Below, one piece after another: positions 57,625-64,000 of a stretch of DNA of 64,000 nt. The first letter of the stretch is position 1. Every line of letters starts with the position of its first letter. A program made the position numbers and the translations under genes. The notes beneath the pieces are model-generated. The model was not told the DNA's origin. It searched no databases and worked only from the letters and a program-made list of their open reading frames with translations. The DNA is taken from positions 35,860-99,859 of the forward strand of contig RWJK01001724.1 of the NCBI GenBank assembly GCA_004335835.1, in the 5' to 3' direction. This stretch comes from Scenedesmus sp. ARA3 (Eukaryota; Chlorophyta; Chlorophyceae; Sphaeropleales; Scenedesmaceae).

Positions 57625-58597
57625 CTACTTGGTATCCTGACCCGTACCCTGCTTCGCATCACTGCCGCTACTGCCACCGCCATTCTTGCTCATCCACACC
57701 GCTGCAGACGCAAAGTTGGCAAGCGCATGCGCACCCGCAGGCACCCACACATTACCCCCGCTCGTTAGAAACACCCCGCCATACAACCAGCCCACAGCCG
57801 TCGCCCAGGCAGCAAACGCAGCATTGCGGCCGCCGCCAACATGCAGCACACCAAAGACAACCCCAGACAGCAGCACGCCTCTATAGTCTGGCCACGTCAG
57901 CGGCACCAGCCCACCCCGAAACAGAAATTCCTCACTAACACCCGTTAGTAACGCTACAAGTAACACGTCGGGCCAGCTCAGGGGGGACAGCACCTGCTTG
58001 TTAGAGCGCTCGGTGGCATCCGCAAAATCACCCCACGCCTGCAGCAGCAGCAGCCGAGCAGCTGTCACTGCGCCGGCAGCACCCAGCAGCCAACCGGCTT
58101 CACTTGCACTGTTGAGGCCGGCAGGTACCCGCAGCAGCTGCTGCACTGCAGCAGAGTCAGTGCCGAATAGGCTGGGCGCGTAGCGCTGCGCAAATACATG
58201 CAGGATGGCTGCTCCTACTAGCATTGCTGCACTGGTCTTGGCGCAGGAGCCCAGCACTGCCTCCCTGCTGACTACAGGGAGGTCTGCTGCTGCTGGTGCT
58301 GCTGCTGCTGGTGCTGCTGCTGCTGCTGCTGGCTGTAGTGCTGTCGCCGGCTGCTGCTGTGGTTGCTGCTGCTGTCGCTGCTGCTGCCAAGCCGGTGCAG
58401 CAGGTGGCAGATCTTCTACAAACCTGCTGCTGCTACTGCTACTGCTGCTGCTGCTTTGTTGGCTGCTTGCACCTGGTTGGCTGCTAGAGGACGCTGCTGC
58501 TGCTGCTGCTGCTGCTGCCTGCTGCTCTATCTGCTCCCGCGTCTTCATGAACCCTGTTTTGGGGTTCCACATGGGCGTGTCTTGCTGCTGCGCCTGG

Positions 58598-58638
<41 letters not shown>

Positions 58639-59034
58639 GTTGCCGCCCTCGCCCCAGTTCCACTTGCCGGGTGGCAGCGCTGTCACTGACGGCTGCTGCT
58701 GCTTGGGGAACACCGCGTACAGCTCCTCAGGCTCCAGCGCTGCGGGCATGAAAGTGCGGGAAACAGTGAAAGATGTGCAGCACACATGTGCAGTGAAGGT
58801 GAGCACAAACAGATGCGCCGTGTCGGCATTATTGGTGCTTCAGGTGTGCAGGAGCATCACTTCTATTGTGTTCCGCGGAGCCACGCCACATTGCTCGAAG
58901 ATACGGGCAGCATGTGCAGGGCACGTTGCATGGGCAGCTAGCGCGTTGTGGCTTCTGTGCTTGGAGGCAAAATAGCTGTGCCTGATTGCTGGCCGCAGCT
59001 GTGGTGCAGCGCACATTGCTGAAGCTGCGGCCAT
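57625..59034 (-). CDS. CPBP-family intramembrane metalloprotease (CAAX/Abi type), probably plastid
   Basis: Main exon 58739-57625, preceded by a proposed first exon 59034-58890 (phase 1 junction, donor GTGGCG); about 419 residues. The three CPBP motifs are present in order: EEFLFRG (Glu-Glu-x3-Arg), FGVLH (Phe-x3-His) and HALAN (His-x3-Asn), within several hydrophobic helices (LLVALLTGVSEEFLF, GVLLSGVVFGVLHV, AFAAWATAVGWLYG). These glutamate/histidine residues form the active site of CAAX prenyl-protease-like enzymes. The N-terminal exon (MAAASAMCAAPQLR, Arg/His/Ser-rich) resembles a transit peptide; together with plant CPBP relatives this suggests the chloroplast envelope or thylakoid. Between lies LEPEELYAVFPKQ, a GKWNWGEGGN segment and poly-Ala/poly-Gln/poly-Ser runs that are unusually long. 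The exon 1 donor is weak, so the N-terminus is less certain than the core. Confidence 0.85.
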
Positions 59035-59059
59035 CTGCTACTGCTCCTGCTACTCCTGC

Positions 59060-59101
<42 letters not shown>

Positions 59102-59171
59102 GCGCGTGCTGCTACTGCCACGAGCCTGCCACCAGGCCGACGCAGCAGGCTGCCGGATGAGCCCCCACTGA

Positions 59172-59851
59172 TTACCCCGTTGCTGCTGCTGAGGCTGGTA
59201 GCGTGCCTGTCAGGATTCAATGTGAATATGCAACTTACTATCATACGCAACATACAAGTTGATGCGCCTGGCTACTCACGTCTTTCCCTTGGGCCGGATG
59301 CAGGTGCTGGTGCGCTGGGCACAGCCACTCCTGGCAGCAGCACTGACTGCACCATGCCGCCCTGCTCATCCTCCTCATCCTCATCCAACTCATAATCTGC
59401 AAGATGTGCAAGATAGTCTGAGCAGGTCATGTATGGAACAATGAGATGGCTGCTTGGTGGGATATAAGGCAATTGGAAGCGGCTGGCAGAGCAGGTGCAC
59501 GTGCAGCAGTGGCGACACTAGGACATGTACTGCCATTCGTGGCCCCATTGCTCTGCAAACCACGATACTGATCCTCACCCATGTAGATGCGCTGCTGCAC
59601 GGGCTGCTTGGGCTTGCGTAGCTTCTTCTTCTGAGGCTTCTGCTTCTTGGCTGCTGCTGCAGCGACTTGTCTGGCCTGCAGAGCAGAACACCAGTAGCTT
59701 TTGAAGTCGGCATCTTCAATAACTAGATGAACACATCGTTTGCGCCAATATCACGACGAATCGCTCCTGGGCGAGCTGAGCTGCACACCTGTCGTGAAGT
59801 GGCTGACGTAGGCCGAAAGCTCAGCCCGCACGGGCGTGTATGGAGCAGCAT
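59172..59851 (-). CDS. Short organelle-targeted protein of unknown function, 103 aa
   Basis: Four exons: 59851-59789, 59675-59579, 59396-59280 and 59206-59172, in phase. It begins MLLHTRPCGLSFRPTSATSR, typical of an organelle presequence. Then a very basic block KKQKPQKKKLRKPKQP, RIYM, and an acidic block DYELDEDEEDEQGGM followed by a Pro/Ala-rich tail. The charge switch (basic then acidic) might suit an RNA- or ribosome-associated factor, but no family is recognised. Exon 1 was chosen because it supplies an ATG, a donor (GTGTGC) and the right phase. Confidence 0.5.
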
Positions 59852-60864
59852 GGTGCGGAGATTTAACACTTCAAGTTTCTTGATGCAATGTGCGACCTGC
59901 AGGTGCTGCTCGTGAGTGCTCGAGGACTGGCAGCAGCAGCAGCAGCAGCAACAGCAGCTGCCTGCAGGCCTGTAGGAAATCAAGACAAGTGTGACAGAGT
60001 AAGCTTCAGTCCGCCGTGTGCAGGAGATTCAAAGGCAACAGGTCATGCTGCTGGACATGAATATCAATCAAATTGCCGCGGTCAAACTGACGAGCTTGTC
60101 AGTCAGGGACGCCTGGTGACTCTGTCGTGCAGGTTGACTTCATGCTGTGCAGCTGCGCATGCTGCAGCGTGCACAGGAATCGCAGTCAATAAAACAAATC
60201 TTACAAATCAACTGTGGCATGACCTGTGCCAGGATTTCAACACCGTGTCCACAACATACGGCTCAAGGCACCGTGCTTGTCTGTCACAGAGAGTGTCGGG
60301 CAGTGCCCCACAAAGCACAGCTGCCGACTGTGTTTTTGTTGCCAGAAGAGAGCTTAGCCCCACTGGCTGACCACACAGCGCCAATCAGGTGAATCCATGA
60401 ATTTGTCACCAGTCTCTAATAATAGCTGCCAATTCAGCGGCCTGCGCGCAACTCCCCACATCCTCCCACCATGGTGGCCGCCGCACCAACCAAGCCACAG
60501 CACAACGACATTACCTTACATTACATAATCAATCAAACAAGGAGTGGAAACCCCAATCAGGAACCAACGAGAGGCTCATAGGGACAACTTGTGTGTTTTG
60601 AAAACACAACACCATCATCACCCCACCCTACACCTTGGTGTCCTTGCCGCTCTTCTTCTGCTCCTCCCAGGGCTCCCTGTTAGTGCCAGCAAAAGGAATG
60701 TGGGCCCTGCTGGCATGCAGGCCTGGCGCCTCAGGCATGAGACCTGGCACATGTACCTTGCCACGATTGTCACACAACAGCCACTGCAAACGGCCCAGGT
60801 CACTGGCTATGCCACACACATTGCACCAACCGTTCTGTGTATGGCTGCATAGCACCACACCACC
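59852..60864. other. Flank with a copied C-terminal exon end
   Basis: No gene of its own is supported. The segment at about 60628-60750 is a copy of the coding end of the neighbouring 142-residue protein (see repeat). The rest is 5' flank of the 103-residue gene and 3' flank of the 142-residue gene. Confidence 0.5.
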
Positions 60865-60965
60865 CTACACCTTGGTATCTTTGCCGCTCTTCTTCTGCTC
60901 CTCCCAGGGCTCCCTGTTAGTGCCGGTGAAAGGAATGTGGGCACCACTTTGCGGCAGCCCCGGGG
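60625..60965 (-). repeat. Duplicated C-terminal coding end with stop (142-aa protein gene)
   Basis: The true gene end (about 60858-60950) and a downstream copy (about 60625-60715) both encode HIPF, a residue, then GTNREPWEEQKKSGKDTKV and a TAG stop, with nearly identical DNA including CTCCTCCCAGGGCTCCCTGT. Similarity continues upstream with diverged codons (MPETPGL versus MPEAPGL). Confidence 0.95.
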
Positions 60966-62226
60966 TCTCTGGCATGATGCCAGCTGTGTCAGCAGAGGCA
61001 TCTGCAGGCCCCCCAGGCCTGCTGTCCCCTTGCACCTCCTGCTGCTGCTGGCGCTGCGCTGCTGCGGTGGGCCTGCTGTGCGCGGTGGTGGCTGGGTCGG
61101 CGGTGCCTTCGTTCTGCAGGCAGCAGGGGCAGTGCAGTAGCCTGTTGCTGATGGATGCTTCTGAATGGAATGCAGTAGGTTCATACACAGCTAGGAGGTG
61201 TGGGGGCATGCAGGGTGTCCTGCATGCCGCAGAGTGCTGAGGCGTCTAACCTCGGACTGTTGCATGTGCCATAATCAAACAGCACAGGCATGTTCATTTG
61301 CCACTGGTGGTTGCACAGCTGTGGCATGAGCTGGTGTTGCCACGCTGCCAGCGCAGCGATGCAGTACCTACTGCTTGCTCGAGTTGCTCAAAACTGTAGT
61401 ACACAGCCTCTAGAGACAAGATTGGCCGTGCAGGGTGATGCTGCTCGTGAACAAGGTAAGGGGTCTCAGATCTAGAACATTCATCCAGGGCCATCTCTTT
61501 GTACATCTTGCTGAGCAGAGGACAGGTGTGCCAGGGGTGCTGTAAGCTGTTCAACAGCAAGTTGCAGGCGCTGCATTCTGCTGCATTCTGCTGCATCCTA
61601 CTGCATCCAACTACTGTTGCATCACAACAAAACACCTTCAGGCTCAGTCGCGTGCAGCATGTACATTACGTACACACCTCTGGAGTGGCTTTGAACCTCG
61701 GATCGTCCTTACGTGCTTCTTTGTCGTCGACAGGCTGGTAGCCCTCAGGCTTGCCCCTGCCTGTGGTGATGCTGGCTGCTGCTGCATGCAGTTTGAAGTG
61801 ACAGTTTGCAGACCGTTTTAGTAAGCATGCAGCAGCAGGTGATGCAGCAGTGGGTTAGCTGCAGCAGCTGGCCAGCCCATGGGCTGTGCAACTGCTTTCT
61901 ATATCTGCTTATTGTTGCTTGCTGCTAAATGCAGCCTGAAGCAGCTACAGATTGTAGCTGAGCTGGGTGTGGCTGAGCAATGCATCTGACTAGATTCCCT
62001 GTCAATCGACTGCTCCACCAATACAGCTGTGGGTTGCATGCAATCCCAAGTGCTAGCAAAACAGACGTGCAGCCCCTTTCTTGCCTGGCAGCAGCAGCAG
62101 CTGCTACATGGTGGCAGCTTGCAGGCTGCACAGTAACTCTTTCTGCCCACCTGAAGGCTTTAAACCAATCACCGAAAGGCATTGAGCCGTTGGCAGCAGC
62201 CGCTGACAGTGACGGGCGAGTTGCAT
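60865..62226 (-). CDS. Probable mitochondrial protein of unknown function, 142 aa
   Basis: Three exons: 62226-62151 (phase 1), 61781-61678 and 61113-60865; total 142 residues. The N-terminus MQLARHCQRLLPTAQCLS is a good mitochondrial presequence (Arg-rich amphipathic, no acids). A hydrophilic body follows: TTGRGKPEGYQPVDDKEARK, DDPRFKATPE, a Gln/Ala/Thr-rich linker, and a conserved-looking end HIPFTGTNREPWEEQKKSGK. No transmembrane segment or catalytic motif. The non-repetitive terminal motif suggests a structural or assembly role. I do not recognise the family. The coding end is duplicated downstream. Confidence 0.6.
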
Positions 62227-63038
62227 TCTGCTGACTGTGCGTGTGCTCGGCCTACGATGTGTCGCTGCAGGCGTGCCTCAGCTGCTGCTGTAAGGCGATC
62301 GAACGCGTGTAAACACTTGTAAAACCATGAAGCGATCCCTACATTTGTGCTAGTTTCAAGCAGGTTGCCCTCGCTCGGCTCTGACGTAAGTGCAGCTCAT
62401 GCCGGGCCGGGCCGGCGGGAAGAGGGTCTGCTTGCATCCCATGTGCTTGATCACGAAGTATGCGTGCATGATTCGAGCAGCGTCCGATCAAGCAACTCGA
62501 ATCAAGCATTGAGGTCACATATGGGATGGAACAGATGTGTGTTGGCTGATACGCTGTTCAGCACCTCCTGCTGTGTGCACTGCAGTGAAGCGGCCGCGTT
62601 TCCTGCTGCGGAATTGCTTGCACCATCAGCGCCTATGTTGGGATGCAGGCAGCAATCAATATCATCGCACAGGATAACAGTCATCTATAACTGCCACTGT
62701 CAGCATTGCTCAAGTCCAGCTGCCAGTCAAGGGTGTAAGCATGAGAATGGTGATGGTTATTACGTGAGGTGTAAACCAAAGGCCGCCAGTCACGTGGTAC
62801 AGCCACTGCTACCTTCAATAATTTGAGAGGCAGGTGCATGAGCTGCAGAAACACCACACTGGCCAGCCATGGCTGCTGCAGTGTTCTGGCAGCTGCATTC
62901 CCTGGCCTCCCGCGCTCATGATTGTGCAACTCGTAGTACAGTTGGCCGGCAACTGTCCCTCTGCTTGCCCTGCCGGAGCTCCGCGGGGAGCTGGCGCTGT
63001 ACTGGCGCTGCGGCAGCCTTGCACCCCGAAGTGCAACC
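62227..63038. other. Intergenic or intron, no supported gene
   Basis: A minus-strand frame just below 63055 (MASQLRVALRGARLPQRQYS) looks like a mitochondrial presequence but overlaps the stop of the next entry in another frame, and I could not extend it by a phased exon. Nothing else is supported. Confidence 0.4.
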
Positions 63039-63230
63039 CTAAGCTGACTCGCCATCATTCCTGCTACTGCCACTGTTGTTGTTGCTGCTGCTGCCGCTGC
63101 TGCTGTCTCCCTTGCCTGGTGCTGGCGTGTTGAGGCCGTACTGCTCCTCCTCCCGCGCTGCCTCTGCTGCTGTGGGCTGCTCAAGATCCTGATCAGGGCT
63201 GATGGCAGCTGGATGGGCAGCACCCTGGGA
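63039..63230 (-). CDS. Terminal exon of a gene extending beyond the window's right side
   Basis: After a CTGCAG acceptor, a 63-residue frame runs from 63230 to a TAG at 63041-63039: SQGAAHPAAISPDQDLEQPT, then acidic EAAREEEQYGL and a Gly/Ser/Asn-rich tail. It starts in phase 0. Upstream exons were not recognised in 63231-64000, so the product is unknown. Confidence 0.4.
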   Translation of the reverse strand, partial: SQGAAHPAAISPDQDLEQPTAAEAAREEEQYGLNTPAPGKGDSSSGSSSNNNSGSSRNDGESA

Positions 63231-63317
63231 CTGCAGGCATATATATACAGACAGCCAAACATTGGCACAAGTAATTCATCTCAGCTGCCACAGTGGATGC
63301 TGTTACATCATGAAAGC

Positions 63318-63542
63318 CTCATCGTCACACACACACCCTCCCTTAACTTACGCGGGTGGCGAGTTTCAACACACCACGCGTAGCTCATTCATTCTTTCAT
63401 GAAAGCAGTGCAAGCATTGCATCCACAATGGTAGAGGCGTGGAGGCGCATGAGGTATCCTCATCGCCACACACGTCCCCTTCCTTAACTTACGCGGGTGT
63501 TAAGTGTGAACACACCACGCGTAGCTCATTCGTTCATTCATG
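63318..63542. repeat. Tandem duplication containing a donor-like site
   Basis: About 63320-63402 and 63458-63542 share CTTAACTTACGCGGGTG and ACACACCACGCGTAGCTCAT. On the minus strand both keep CACCCGC followed by GTAAGTTAAG, a good 5' splice site, consistent with another exon-edge duplication. Confidence 0.85.
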
Positions 63543-63939
63543 CATCTACAGCTGTGCAGCTGCCTCACACCAGCTGTGCCGCTCAATCCTCGCGACTGCA
63601 AGCACTGTGGTGCAGCCGTTTCCGCAACACGCATGCCTGATCTTAAGCTTGTGGAGCCTGCAAATCCTCCAACAGATGGGCAAATCCCGTGTTGTGCACT
63701 GCTTACTGCAGAGAACTTAGGTTTTTTGGGTTTGTCCAGCATTGCTGCTGCCACGTGCGGCAGTGCTACGCTAAAGTACAAGACGGTGATGAGGCACCCC
63801 CACCTGCGGTGTAGAGCTGCTCCTGTTGCTGCTTGGCGCATGCGCACCCTGTTGCTGGTGACTGTCAGTTTCATTGCTGCTGGTGGTGATGCCAGCTGAT
63901 GCAACCAGACGCGAGCCTGACAGTTGCAGCAAGCATACA

Positions 63940-63941
<2 letters not shown>

Positions 63942-64000
<59 letters not shown>
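63942..64000. repeat. CAG array running off the window end, at least 19 units
   Basis: Uninterrupted CAG units to the last base; true length unknown. Confidence 0.97.

Larger units (their letters stand above)
63231..64000. other. Right edge: duplication, CAG array, no complete gene
   Basis: It contains the tandem duplication at 63320-63540 and the CAG array at the end. A plus-strand frame (CKHCGAAVSATRMPDLKL region, about 63590-63780) and overlapping minus-strand frames are ambiguous, and none can be supported. Confidence 0.4.

Noticed and set aside
59050..59253. Transit-peptide-like frame (LSSSNGVISGGSSGSLL) joined to the CPBP gene
   Set aside because: It ends in a stop before any donor, and its acceptor fits the last exon of the 103-aa protein gene in another frame.
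62995..63055. Mitochondrial presequence-like start MASQLRVALRGARLPQ
   Set aside because: It overlaps the terminal exon of another frame, and no downstream exon could be joined in phase; kept only as a note.
1..64000. CRISPR array, bacterial operons, tRNA or rRNA genes
   Set aside because: Direct repeats here are triplet arrays or exon-edge duplications without unique spacers of even length; no cloverleaf or rRNA signature was recognised.

Overview
The window is nuclear DNA from a photosynthetic eukaryote, most probably a chlorophyte green alga of the Chlorophyceae type; I do not name a species. Reasons: three thylakoid protein genes (PSI subunit PsaF, a PsbTn-type PSII subunit, a CURT1/CAAD protein), intron-rich genes with GT-AG introns and typical chlorophycean donors (GTGAGC, GTGCGC, GTAAGG), organelle-targeting N-termini, and a very strong CAG/CTG triplet load. 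All gene models were built by hand by matching splice phases; 'CDS' coordinates span from start to stop and exons are given in the text.

Layout. 1.5-2.2 kb (+) PsbTn; 3.5-5.7 kb (-) ubiquitin-fold protein, divergent from an SRPBCC protein at 6.1-7.4 kb (+); 9.6-10.9 kb (+) a second ubiquitin-fold protein; 12.0-14.2 kb (-) CURT1; 18.1-19.9 kb (-) Gln/Ala-rich ORF with an in-frame TAG; 21.3-22.5 kb (+) Nudix hydrolase; 24.8-26.9 kb (-) PsaF; 28.1-30.7 kb (+) cinnamoyl-CoA-reductase/DFR-like dehydrogenase; 31.6-37.1 kb (-) Rubisco-LSMT-like SET methyltransferase; 37.9-38.6 kb (+) L1-domain ribosome-biogenesis protein (intronless); 41.0-41.5 kb (-) unknown 104-residue protein; 42.6-45.1 kb (-) ankyrin protein; 50.4-53.0 kb (-) plant-type tandem CCCH zinc-finger protein; 54.1-57.1 kb (-) glutathione peroxidase fused to a membrane anchor and a long His/Ala/Gln linker; 57.6-59.0 kb (-) CPBP intramembrane protease; 59.2-62.2 kb (-) two short organelle-targeted proteins of unknown function; 63.0-63.2 kb (-) terminal exon of a gene leaving the window. 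Between them lie repeat-rich stretches, the largest at 45.1-50.4 kb, in which I see no gene.

There is no operon-like pathway here. What unifies the window is how the genes are built. First, at least seven genes (ubiquitin-fold, SRPBCC, CURT1, dehydrogenase, SET, ankyrin, 142-residue protein) carry extra, truncated tandem copies of an exon edge together with its splice site or stop codon, sitting in the neighbouring intron or 3' flank. Second, on the sense strand CTG triplets pile up just before 3' splice sites while CAG triplets often follow 5' splice sites, so the two ends of some introns could pair. These two patterns, the anchored glutathione peroxidase fusion, and the TAG-interrupted Gln-rich ORF are the observations I would follow up first.
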